Assembly (NCBI GenBank): GCA_006176705.1
Contig: QRFJ01005047.1
Span: forward strand, 87,856-151,855
DNA: 64,000 nt
DNA from: Cocos nucifera
Lineage: Eukaryota > Streptophyta > Magnoliopsida > Arecales > Arecaceae
Reading direction: 5' to 3'
A program made the translations under genes and the position numbers. The notes below the pieces were generated by a model, which had not been told where the DNA came from, did not search any database, and was given only the letters and a program-made list of their open reading frames with translations. Below, in pieces: positions 24,231-34,422 of this stretch (positions are counted from its first letter, which is position 1; each line of letters begins with the position of its first letter).

Positions 24231-24840
24231 GAGTTCAAAATTCAAAGAAGGGAGTGCAGATGCAACTACCGAAGTTATTTTTGACTTTCTGCACCCGTTA
24301 GGATGAGACATTTTTGCATTTACCATGCTGGTGTTGAAGCTTGTTAAATCTAAAATGAGTTTGAAAAGATGGTCCTTCATATTTTCCATCAAAACTTTAT
24401 CCCAGGTATAGCACCATAAAGACTCCCGTCTGTCATCACTTCTCTGTCACGATGAGTAGGACTTGCGGTGCATACTGATCGGCCAAAGTCGATCTGCAAT
24501 CATAACTGCCTTGGGTTGCCTCTGACTATTTAAGACCTTCTCCTCTCACCTAAAAGTCATTCTTGTCCGAGTCTTCTTCCTCCAATCCCCGTTCTTCATC
24601 CACCCAAGGGTTTTAGCTTCCTCCCTCATCTTCTTGGGTTTCGGACACCCTTTCGACTAGTTCTCATCACATCCACTATCTTTTCATCCTCTCTAAATAG
24701 CTTAGGTCAGTTTTTTAACCCTTCTCTTTATGTATTCATGCTTTTTTAGCTTCTTGCTCTTTTGATTTTTCTATAGCCGTATTTGTCCTATATTTTTTCT
24801 TATTTTTTTGGGGTTTTTCTGGGATCTTATTTCGATCTAA
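24231..24840 (+). promoter_or_regulatory. Candidate promoter and 5' UTR of antisense ORF
   Basis: TATTTAAG at 24527-24534 is followed by a pyrimidine-rich stretch (24535-24720) and then the ATG at 24841. The layout fits a promoter firing on the plus strand, away from the T1 3' LTR and opposite to gag-pol. This is inferred from sequence alone. Confidence 0.4.
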
Positions 24841-26893
24841 ATGTCTTCTGAAACCTCCCACTCCATCGGTTCCTGGGGCTCACCTGGAATGACCTTGCTA
24901 GACTCTGCACCCCTGACCGAGGTCGAACCTAGAAACATATATCACTCATCCTTCATTTTAGACACCATCCCATCCATTCTTACTCTGGATTATCTTTCCC
25001 TGATTCGAATTCAATATGGGATCCCCCAAAAATACGACCTCGAACTCCCTAGTTCAGATGATCGAGTCAGTTCTCCTCTGGTTTGTCAATTTTGTTTGTA
25101 CTTAGAGATCTTGCATGTCGGGCTTGGGCTTCCACTACCCTCCTTTGTAGTTATCCTCTTCTGATTTTTGAACATTTCTGTTGCATCCATCGTACCGAAC
25201 TCCTTTCGGTTCGTCATAGGCTTTCTTTCCCTCTGCCATCTGGCTGAAGTTCAACCGAGTGTCTCATTATTCTGAAACTTCTACACCTTCAAACGCCGCC
25301 CTTCCATAAAGAACTGGTGGTACTTCTCCCCCCAGTTTGGTAAGAAGGGGTTGTTGAAAGGTGCTCCTTTTTTCGTTCATAACTAGAAGAAGAAGTACTT
25401 CTTCGTCCGATGCCCCATCTTGTTGCTTGACCTTCCACCTTGGGGCTATCATAGAGAATCTATTTGCTGAGCCCCTAGTTTAGATGGGCTCGACCTTGAA
25501 TCTTCTAATCGGCTTAAGGCGTGCCAAGCTCCTTCTCTTCCAAACCTTTTGAGGGAGCAAATTTTGTTCGACTTTGGTTTGACTAATCTTGACTCTACCA
25601 GTATTAGTTATGTATATGTACATACATATGAATTCTTATGAAGTTTTGTATGTACCTCGATTAACTATACATCTTTCTTTATCGCAGAAATGGATACCGA
25701 TGTCGTGGAGAGACTCGCTAAGGGCCTGTATGCCTAGAAGAAGAGGAAGGGGATGGCTCTAGGTGAAGGCTCGAAGTGGGTGAAGGTCGGTGCCTCCGAC
25801 CCTGCAGCTCCTGCTGTCGCTAATGTCGCTCCTGAGGTCCGCCCCAAAAAAGAGGTCATCTCGACCATATATACTGACATCGTAGAAGGAGAATCTCTTC
25901 CTCCCAAGCCTGCAAATCTTCCAACCAAAGATTGCCCACCTAATCCCTCCACTGATGAAAGAAAAGAAATGAGGAAGGGGAAAGAAACCATTGCGAAGAA
26001 GGCCCATAAGGCGCATCAGGACAAGCCCAGTCGAAGTAGCAGTGATGACCAGAGGACAAACCCCTTTGATAATTTGGATATCATCTAGAACCTGACAGAT
26101 AAGTTCGTCCTACCAGAGGAAGTGGACCGCCAAGCCGACCTTTACCAAAGGCAGTTCATTTTAGAGTCTCTTGGGATTGTCCTTAGGATAATCATCTTGC
26201 CATGCTTTTTTTTTATTTTCTCACCCTTTCTTCTTTCACCTTATAGCGATCTGTTTATGGCAGTCGGGCCACCACATGCTTGCTCACCTGAAGAGGGCAA
26301 ATCGCTTGGAGGTAGAGATGCTGAATGTCCGGGAAGGTCTTCAGGTGGAGATCAATCGCATTCAAACAATGGCTGCCGAGGCTGAGTGCCTTATGGGGGA
26401 GAAGATGGTGGAAAATGAGATCCTATGTAGCACACTTCGAAAGAAAGAGTTTGTCTCGACCAGACTTAAGGTGGTGCTGGCTCTGGAGGAGAAGAGGAGG
26501 CAAGAAGCCAAGGGGAGGGTTGTTGGTCTAAAGGCCCAAATGTCGAAGTCAATCTTGGAGGTAGTGGCCCGGGTCATGAAGGAGTTCAAGGTCTCCTTCG
26601 AAATGAAGGACCTAAACATAGCCTTCAGCGAGCAGGCGTTTATCAAGGGCTTCGAGCTTTATGAAGGCAGGGTGGCCCGGAGGTTCTCCAAGCTCGACCT
26701 CAAATTTTTGGAGGAGGATGATACAGAAGCAGGACCATTCGATGCCATAGTCGATCCTTCCACCATCAAGCTTACTTTTGGTTTGTCCAAACCAACCACG
26801 AAGGTGCCTGAGCTAGTTTAGGTAACCGAGGTAGCTGAGAGCACTCCGACTTCATCTGCCACCGTCCCTCCCGAGGTTGAAATTCTCGAGTAG
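24841..26893 (+). pseudogene. Antisense extra ORF of T1, three-exon layout
   Basis: Exon 1 (24841 to about 25610) begins with ATG and holds blocks such as YGIPQKYDLELP and FRFVIGFLSLCHLAEVQP, plus a Trp-rich NWWYFSP segment. These resemble the plant 'putative gypsy type transposon' (Transposase_28) domain, and several stops now break it. A CAG acceptor at about 25683 precedes exon 2 (25687-26185), which is charged and disordered. A second acceptor at about 26256 precedes exon 3 (26257-26893), rich in Glu, Lys and Leu and probably a coiled coil (open 26276-26821). A GT donor for intron 2 is no longer clear. Tat-clade elements such as Grande are known to carry extra ORFs between pol and the 3' LTR, sometimes antisense. 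Function unknown. Confidence 0.65.
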
Positions 26894-26998
26894 TTGTATA
26901 TTTTTTTTTACTTTCTACTCAAAATTTTTGATTAAATGAAAGTGAATTTTCTTTTTGCCTATACCTTTGAACATTTTTCATACTTTGAATGTAGTCTA
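26894..26998 (+). other. 3' end of antisense ORF, before C1
   Basis: AT-rich tail after the exon-3 stop, with an AATGAAA word near 26935 that could serve as a poly(A) signal. It runs to the target duplicate of C1. Confidence 0.4.
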
Positions 26999-27003
26999 CC
27001 ATC
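26999..27003. repeat. Target-site duplicate of C1, left
   Basis: CCATC, identical to 37437-37441. Confidence 0.95.
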
Positions 27004-28330
27004 TGTTAGATATATGTGCCCTAGAAGCCAAAATTGGCTAGCACTTGTAATACACTTCTAGGGGCAAAATTATAATTTTGACTAAAATCAATAAAATGGA
27101 TTATTTTCTATCACATATGTGTATTTAGTGTCTTTGATACATCCTTTAAATTAATGATAGTGATAATTCATATTTTCAAGAGTTAAAAATTTAAGACATA
27201 AATAATCATTATTAACTCATAAAATGCTTCTGACCATAGGATCATCACGAGGATGGTGATTGATCTGGAAGATTGGTGTACAATCACTTCTCTTTAGTAG
27301 ATGAGTCTTGAGTCTACGGTGTGGAGACACCGAAGTGAGAGTATAGGTACTCGTTAGAGAATGAGGGCACTGAGCGTGACCACCTCGAGTAGTCATTAGG
27401 AAGTCTACCTTCTCGTCAATGACTGACTCGATGCTGCAGTAGTGTGTCTGGTTCTTTGACCTGAGGTGCATCGGCAGTTCACCTTGAGGGTGTTATAGTT
27501 TGACTACACCATTACTCGATCTCCTAGCCATATGGAAATCCTGAGGTGTATGTTGGCTATAGCATGTTCATTGTAGGAACTGGATTGCATCAAGATGGAA
27601 TCTATCTACCTCGGTGGTAGAGGAGCAGCCCTATGATGATCATGAGAATCAAGTCCAGAAGCCCATGGCCATGGTAGAGTGAAATAATAGAAAGAGTTTC
27701 TATTTAGATTTTCACATCGGACTTGAATCGAATGATTACATCATATGACAGAGACTAGGGTTTGACGAGTTCACCTTAACCCTAATCTGATCGGGGCTCA
27801 AGATAGAAGAACTTAATCACAAAGGTAGCTGCACCAAGAGGTTCGCATTCAGCTCTGATGGGTTGCCACCATATACTGCTAGGTGTCACTGGTGGATTTT
27901 GGGAGCAATTAGAATGATTTAGATGATCGATCATTCTAGCTGTTCGAATCAGAAGAGTTCTGATCCATCGAAAGGAGTTTCGATGATGTCGATGATAGAG
28001 ATCATGACATATCCCATTACCATACAGAACTGAACCTAACTGGATCACACAAACAAGGGTTTGAATCTGGTGATCATCAATTGAACTGATTCTAGTTCAA
28101 TTGATCTGAATGAGATTCAATTAGGTTCAAGAAAATCATGCTAGCACTCGATTGAACCTAACGTTCTTCTTTTACTATCATAAATAGTTGTCCTTACTGA
28201 GCCAAAGGAGTTTGTGCTCATTCATAGGCCTTCACCTAGTCTGACTGGAGGTTGTCCAGATCAAAAAAGGGTTGTCTTACTTTTGTAAGATAATACTTAC
28301 CATTTTTGGTCACCTGCCATTTTTCGTCTT

Positions 28331-28389
28331 TTGACTTTGGTCAAAAGTTGACCTTTGACTGATTAAATTTGACCATTGACACTTTGACT
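28331..28389 (+). promoter_or_regulatory. W-box cluster in C1 U3
   Basis: Seven TTGAC or GTCAA cores occur within 59 bases, several extended to TTGACC/TTGACT. TTGAC(C/T) is the established WRKY-factor binding core. The block lies about 310 bases upstream of the TATA box and recurs in the other family LTRs. Confidence 0.6.
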
Positions 28390-28702
28390 TCTGTCCATGT
28401 GTCATGCACCTATTGAAGAGCTGGTGGGGGCTTGTCCCCCTACCAGAACCTGGCAAGGAGGAGGGCACAAGCCACCCTTGGCGTGTGCCCAAGTTGGAGG
28501 CGCCTAGGAGTCCCTATTGGACAGGGACTCCATCTCCTTTTTGGATTCCGATTAGACTTCTCCTAAGAACCAAGTTTGACTGGTCTTAGGCACCATCTAA
28601 GGAGGAATCCAAGGGACTCTATTCCCACCAATCAGATTTAGATCTGATTTCACAAAGGGTTGTGATTGGTTGGGAAGAAGAGGAGTTGGATCATGCATAG
28701 TC

Positions 28703-28710
28703 TATAAATA
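28703..28710 (+). promoter_or_regulatory. TATA box of C1 5' LTR
   Basis: TATAAATA, preserved at the equivalent place in the 3' LTR (36851-36858) and in both C3 LTRs. Transcription probably starts about 30 bases downstream, giving a U3 of about 1.7 kb. Confidence 0.7.
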
Positions 28711-29292
28711 AGACCCTGTGCCCAACTCAAGGAGGATCTGAAATCAATTAAAAATTCTCCACACCCTAAGGCTGTCTCCCTCCTCCTCCTCCATGCCAAG
28801 TCCATCTTCTCCCTCTCCTCTCCATGCCCAAAGGTGTTTGGGATCCAAGTTGGTGCAATCCAGATGAGAGAAAGGCGATAAAAAGCTAGAAGGCTGCGCT
28901 GCTGCAAAGGACAACTACTGATCTTCGAAAGGTATTTTGAAGATCCTCCAGATCAGATCTAGATCTAATTTTTGGAAACATGATAGAAAAGAAGAGGATC
29001 TCCAGATCTAGCTCGAGTGGATACTAGCAGAGGCCAGGCACTTGCGTGGCTAGATCCAGAATCTTTCATTGTTTACAGGATCATCAACGGATAATAGGAT
29101 TACCCTACATCAAGATAAATTAAATTAAATTTAATTTATTTAGATTTTATTTTTATTATTAAAATAATAAGGATTAGATCTAAAATATCTTTAGATCTGA
29201 TTAGGATTAAAGAAAAAAAATTTTGAAATATATCTCTTGATCTGATCAGATCTGAACGAACCTGGTCCGAGAAATCAGGATTTTCCTTCAAC

Positions 29293-29305
29293 TGGTATCA
29301 GAGCC
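29293..29305 (+). other. C1 primer-binding site, tRNA-iMet
   Basis: TGGTATCAGAGCC two bases after the LTR, the standard copia primer site. Confidence 0.95.
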
Positions 29306-31174
29306 AAGGTTCTAAAAGTATTTAGATCTAATTTTAAATTTATTTTAATTCAAGAAAATAAGTGATTTTAGATGTCACATGAGATGTGATCAGATCTAAA
29401 ATCAGAAAAAAATTAAAATTAAATGATTTGGATCTAAGATTAGAAAATATGCATGACTAGTTCTAAAATAGAATAGTTCTATAGAATAGTCTTGCATGTT
29501 TTTAATTTAATTTGATTAAATTATATTTTAGATTTATTTATTTACTATTTTTTGATATTATAATTATTATAATAATATCTAAAAAATAGCAAATAAAAAT
29601 TATTTAATTTTAAACATCATATGAGATATGATTGATGCATGTCTAGACTAGTTGTAGAATAGTTCTACATAAGTTATCTAGATTAGAAGTTTATTTTGAT
29701 TAAGATCAATTTAAATCTAATTTTTTAGATTATTATGAGATAATTTAGATCTAAAAATATGCATGATTCGATACATGAGATGTATGCAAAATATGCCATG
29801 ATTAGATCTAATTTGTATATGAGATATATGATATAGATCTAAAACTGTTTTGTAGTATTGACATGTTCCTGATTAAGGCGTTCCTCTTGGCCGTCCGGAT
29901 CATAAGAATGAAGAAGGGTTTAAAGGCCCTCTCCTTCCCATTCGATGGGGTGTTCTTATGATGTGTAGGGGTGCTGCGTGTTCGTCCTTAATCAGAAACC
30001 CAAAACTTACTTTCTGCAAAACCCTAGATCCTGAAACCCTAGGATTTATTGTGCATATATTTTGTTTATGAACCCTACTTAATTAAGAATTAAGATTATG
30101 GAATATTAATTAGGTCTAAAATTGAGAATTTCAGATCTAAGACATATTCATAATACTGGGTTCGGGCTTGGGTAGCTCAATTAGGTCTAAGCGGTTGATC
30201 AAACCGAATCAAGAGTTGGTTAGATGGGATCAACAATGCTTAAATTGACCAGCCTAATAGGATTAAGTCTGGGTCAAGATCGAGTCACGATCAAGCAAGA
30301 CCTAATTAGGCTCAGAGGTTAGAGTCTGGATTGTAGGCTAACCCAATTGGTTCTGACTCAACAATTTGGTGTCTAAGGTAAGTTTGGCACATACGACCGA
30401 CTGGTTTTTAATTGGAAGCTACTCGACCTGAATGCATTCTTGTACGAGTTAATGGCATATTCCTTCCACCGGTCTCACTTACCTGGCCATATCTGTTGAC
30501 ACAGTTCTGATCTGAGGTGGTCAATAATCCGAGCTAACCCATGCCACTAGGTTAGTCATAATTGTTATGACTATGACAAGTCTAGTTTAATGAGACCTGA
30601 ATCAATTCTCCCTAAGAAAAGATTAAGTCTGAGGTCTTCCACCATTGTAGATGTGCGGGCCCTTCCCGGGGTTGATTGTTCTCGGCTGGATACAGTGGCT
30701 CAGTTGCACCGGGAAGATGCAACCATGTCTATTAGGCATTGGATGCTATGGGCTGGAGGATGAGTTGGGCTCAATATTTTGGATACGGTGAGAGACTCAA
30801 TTAGGAACCCAGTCTATGCAAATGGTGGGTCTGACTTAACTAAGGAGTGGATCAATATTTCCGGATACGGTGAGATTCATGAATTAGAGACCAAGTTTGG
30901 GTGCACCATGATTAGAGAATCATTGAACAAGAGTTGTTCACTCATTGGCTAACCCATCACCAATAACTGTTAGGTGAGGTGATGAGTCAGTTGGTGAGAC
31001 CGCACCACCCACTAGAAATCATTAATCATGGAGATTTTCGCATCTCTACAGAGGGAGTGTAGGGATCCGAGAAAATAGTGGGAGCTAATTTATTTAAAAA
31101 TAAAATTTCTAAATAAATTGGTCAAGTCAATAATTACAGTATCTAACTAGAATCTTTGACTCTCTACAGGAAAA
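29306..31174 (+). other. C1 untranslated leader with candidate intron
   Basis: About 1.9 kb without coding signal. A strong donor, CTAAG/GTAAGT, falls at 30377/30378. A strong acceptor, CTCTACAG, ends at 31169, five bases before the gag ATG. Both sites recur in C2 and C3. A GGATACGGTGAGA segment is directly duplicated at about 30780 and 30862. Confidence 0.6.
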
Positions 31175-31903
31175 ATGTCTGCGTCCAACCCATTGGCACG
31201 TATCCTGGACACACATAGACTGACTGGAACCCAATTATAAAGATTGGCTCAGGAACTACAAAATTATTTTGGGTTTCGAGAAGTTAACCCATGTATTTTG
31301 GACCAGGACCCTCCCACCTTACCAGCCCGTCCATCCACTGAACAGAGAGCATCTCTGGAAAAATGGATAGACGAAGATAATAAGGCCAGATATTACATGT
31401 TGGGCTCGATGTCTGATGAGCTCCAGCGCCAACATGAAGATATCGGGACTGCTCGCCAAATGTTGGCTCACCTGCAGGAGATGTTTGGTGAACAGAGTCG
31501 CGCAGCCAAATATCAAGTCACGAAATGACTTTTTAAGGCTAAGATGCGTGATGGGCAGTCAGTCCAAGATCACTGTCTGACAATGATCAAGGACATGGAA
31601 GAGCTTGAGAAGCTCGGTGTGAAGTTAGACTTGGACCTGCAGAACGATATTATTCTGCAATCCTTGACTGATGCATATGGGCAATTCATCATGAATTACC
31701 ACATGCATAAACTTCAAAATTCCTTGGCCGAATTAATGAATATGCTGGTTACCGCTGAGCTTTCTATGAAAGGTTCTAAAGGCTCAGTTCTTGCTATGGA
31801 ACGGACTTCTTCCAAAAGAAAGTCTTATGGAAAGAAAAAGAAGTCTGTGAAAAAGCAAGAAGGTGGAAGGATCAAAGAAGAAGAAGGCAGAGCCGAAGAA
31901 TGA
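31175..31903 (+). pseudogene. C1 Gag, interrupted
   Basis: The ATG at 31175 opens MSASNPLARILDTHRLTG. A 1-base insertion near 31232 leads to a TAA, and a 2-base insertion near 31295 restores the frame. The capsid-like gag domain (UBN2/retrotran_gag type) continues from 31244. It includes YMLGSMSDELQRQHED and DAYGQFIMNYHMHKL. An in-frame TGA at 31526-31528 sits between QVTK and LFKAKM, with the frame open on both sides, and the same TGA occurs in C2 and C3. The C-terminus is Lys-rich and shifts frame near 31880 before the zinc knuckle. Confidence 0.9.
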
Positions 31904-32583
31904 AAGGCCGATGCAAAGGAAAGTGTTTCCATTGCAACAGCGACGGCCATTGGAAGCGGAACTGCCCTACTTACCTGGCCACCCTGAAGAACAAGAAGGA
32001 AGGTCCTTCTGGAGGTATGCTCGTTATTGAGTCTAACCTTACGGTTTCTTCTGCATCCAGTTGGGTGCTTGACTCTGGTTCTAGTGCTCATCTGTGCACT
32101 TCCATGCAGGGTCTTGAGGATAGCAGGAGGCTGAGGGATGGAGACATGATCCTACGTGTCGGTAATGGAGCAAGAGTTGCTGCAGTAGCCGTGGGAACAT
32201 ACCCTCTTCGATTACCATCTGGTTTAGACTTAGTTTTGAAAGACTGTTATTATGTGCCTGCAGCTAGCAGGAATTTGATTTCTGTTTCATGCTTAGCACA
32301 AGAAGGCTATGTGATTACCTTCTTTAAGGACCATTGTAACATTCTTTATGAAAGAAATAAAATTGCAAATGGTTTCCTTATTAATGGTCTTTATCAGCTA
32401 CATATTGATGTACCTGTTCTAACTATCGAGCAAAACGTGAATGCCAAACGACCTAGGGATAGTCCAAACGACAGATATCTATGGCACCTGAGATTAGGTC
32501 ATATAGCAGAAGATAGGATCAACAAATTTGGAGAAAAATGGGCTATTGAGTCCATTGACTTCCGAGTCATATCCAACTTGTGA
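31900..32583 (+). CDS. C1 zinc knuckle, protease and pre-integrase
   Basis: A 227-codon open segment. A CCHC knuckle lies at residues 10-23 (CFHCNSDGHWKRNC). The protease follows, with active site WVLDSGSSAHLC near residue 60. After it comes the pre-integrase zinc region with YLWHLRLGHIAEDR near residue 200. The protease motif is intact. A single inserted T near 32530 shifts the frame, and integrase continues in the next frame. The annotated start is the first Met, and the true frame enters from Gag. Confidence 0.9.
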   Translation: MKGRCKGKCFHCNSDGHWKRNCPTYLATLKNKKEGPSGGMLVIESNLTVSSASSWVLDSGSSAHLCTSMQGLEDSRRLRDGDMILRVGNGARVAAVAVGTYPLRLPSGLDLVLKDCYYVPAASRNLISVSCLAQEGYVITFFKDHCNILYERNKIANGFLINGLYQLHIDVPVLTIEQNVNAKRPRDSPNDRYLWHLRLGHIAEDRINKFGEKWAIESIDFRVISNL

Positions 32584-33328
32584 ATCTTGTCTTCAAGGCA
32601 AAATGACTAAACTCCCTTTTGTTGGACATGGGGAGAGGGCCACAGATCTCCTTGCCCTAGTACATACTGATGTGTGCGGCCCATTTGATGTGCCGGCTAG
32701 AGGCAATTTTGTCTACTTCATTACCTTTACCGATGATCTGTCTAGGTATGGGTATGTGTATCTTATGAGACACAAGTCTGAAGCTTTTGAAAAGTTCAAA
32801 GAATTCAGACATGAAGTAGAAAAACAAACTGAAAAACCCATTAAGGTTCTTCGATCAGATCGAGGAGGTGAATACCTTAGCCAGGAATTCCTAGACTATC
32901 TCAAGGAAAATGGCATAGTCTCTCAATGGACTCCACCAGGAACACCTCAACTCAACGGGGTTTCAGAATGGAGAAATCGGACTCTATTGGATATGGTTCG
33001 ATCCATGATGAGCTTCACAGACCTCCCTGATTTTCTTTGGGGACACTCATTGTTAACTTCAATTTATCTACTGAATAGGGTTCCCTCTAAAACCGTTCCT
33101 ACCACACCGTATGAGATATGGCACGGTAAGAAACCAAGTCTGAGTCATCTCAGAATTTGGGGTTGTCCGGCTCATGTCAAAAGACAACAAGCGGACAAGT
33201 TAGAGTTTAGGTCCTTCTTTAGAGCTCGATTCATAGGATATCCTAAAGAGTCATTAGGATACTATTTCTACATTCCAGAAGACCACAATGTGATTGTGAG
33301 TCGACATGCCATCTTTCTTGAAAAATAG
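32528..33328 (+). CDS. C1 integrase
   Basis: A 266-codon segment with the CESCLQGKM zinc site, then the catalytic core. The first Asp is in LVHTDVCGPF, the second in LRSDRGGEYL, and the Glu in NGVSEWRNRTLL (the family has RRNRTLL, so one Arg has become Trp). The GKKPSLSHLRIWGCPAHV block follows. The frame ends at TAG 33326-33328, after FLEK and before FIQDSG, with the same frame open beyond. The identical TAG is present in C2 and C3. The enzyme would integrate cDNA into host DNA. Confidence 0.9.
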   Translation: MEKNGLLSPLTSESYPTCESCLQGKMTKLPFVGHGERATDLLALVHTDVCGPFDVPARGNFVYFITFTDDLSRYGYVYLMRHKSEAFEKFKEFRHEVEKQTEKPIKVLRSDRGGEYLSQEFLDYLKENGIVSQWTPPGTPQLNGVSEWRNRTLLDMVRSMMSFTDLPDFLWGHSLLTSIYLLNRVPSKTVPTTPYEIWHGKKPSLSHLRIWGCPAHVKRQQADKLEFRSFFRARFIGYPKESLGYYFYIPEDHNVIVSRHAIFLEK

Positions 33329-34422
33329 TTTATTCAAGATAGCGGCATTGGAAAGCAGATTAAGCTTGATGAGAAAGTCTCACAAGTACAACGAGCTAAG
33401 GACCAATTGGAACCAAATCAGGTTGAGCCAATAAGAACACTACCTCCTCCACCTCGTAGATCGGAAAGAGTTTTCCGTCCCCCTGAAAGATACTTAGGTA
33501 TTATTTCAGAGGAAGTAGAGGAAATGTTCCTCGTAGGTAATGGTGCTCATGGTGATGATCCCAAAACCTACAACGAGGCGATATCAGATATCGACTCCGA
33601 GAAATGGCTAGAGGCAATGCAGTCAGAAATTGACTCGATGCACTCAAACCAAGTCTGGACCTTGGTAGATCCACCAGAAGGTATAGTACCTATTGGGTGT
33701 AAATGGATCTTCAAGAGAAAGATTGGTGCAGATGGGAATGTGGAGACATTCAAGGCTAGACTAGTGGCAAAAGGTTATAGTCAATGCGAAGGCATTGACT
33801 ATCAGGATACCTTTTCCCCAGTGGCTATGCTAAAATCCATCCGCACATTGCTTGCCATTGCAGCCTATTTCGATTATGAAATATGGCAAATGGACGTGAA
33901 AAATGGCATTCTTAAATGGATATCTTGAGGAAGATATCTATATGGAACAGCCGCTAGGTTTCACATCCAGTGATACTGATCACAAGGTTTGCAAGCTGCA
34001 AAGGTCCATATATGGACTTAAGCAAGCATCTCGGAGCTGGAACACTCATTTCAATGATGTGATCAAAAATGTTTGGTTTCATCAAAAATGAAGAGGAACC
34101 ATGTGTTTTCAAAAAGGTCAGTGGGAGCGCTGTTGTCTTCCTCGTATTGTACGTGGATGACATCCTCCTTATTGGGAATGATATTCCCATGTTGACAACA
34201 GTCAAATTATGGTTGTCCAAGGAATTCTCCATGAAAGACCTAGGTGAAGCATCCTTTATTCTAGGAATTAAGGTCTATAGGGATAGACCGAATAGGATGC
34301 TAGGACTTTCACAGAAGATGTACATAGAGGAAGTACTAAAGAGGTTTAGTATGGAAAACTCTAAGAGGGGATTAATACCCTTCAGACATGGTATTCATCT
34401 TTCCAAGAAGATGTGCCCCTAG
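33329..34422 (+). pseudogene. C1 reverse transcriptase, frameshifted
   Basis: After a hydrophilic linker (PPPPRRSERVF), the RT begins near 33590 with KWLEAMQSEIDSM and GCKWIFKRKIG. A 1-base insertion in an A-run near 33900 shifts frame before the AFLNGYLEEDIYM block, and another shifts it near 34070. The catalytic YVDDILLIGND is intact at about 34150. A further inserted C near 34420 shifts into the RNase H frame. Every break is a short indel in or next to a homopolymer. Confidence 0.9.

Larger units (their letters stand above)
27004..29290 (+). repeat. C1 5' LTR
   Basis: It begins TGTTAGATATATG and ends TTTTCCTTCA. U3 is long, with a TATA box at 28703-28710. A W-box-rich block lies at 28331-28389. 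Open frames on either strand recur in every family LTR because the LTR itself recurs, and I do not read them as genes. Confidence 0.95.

Noticed and set aside
27217..28048. Open frames of 84-88 codons on the minus strand of the C1 LTR that recur in other LTRs with the same protein text
   Set aside because: They recur only because the LTR recurs. The older LTRs break them, and no domain or codon-position bias is visible.
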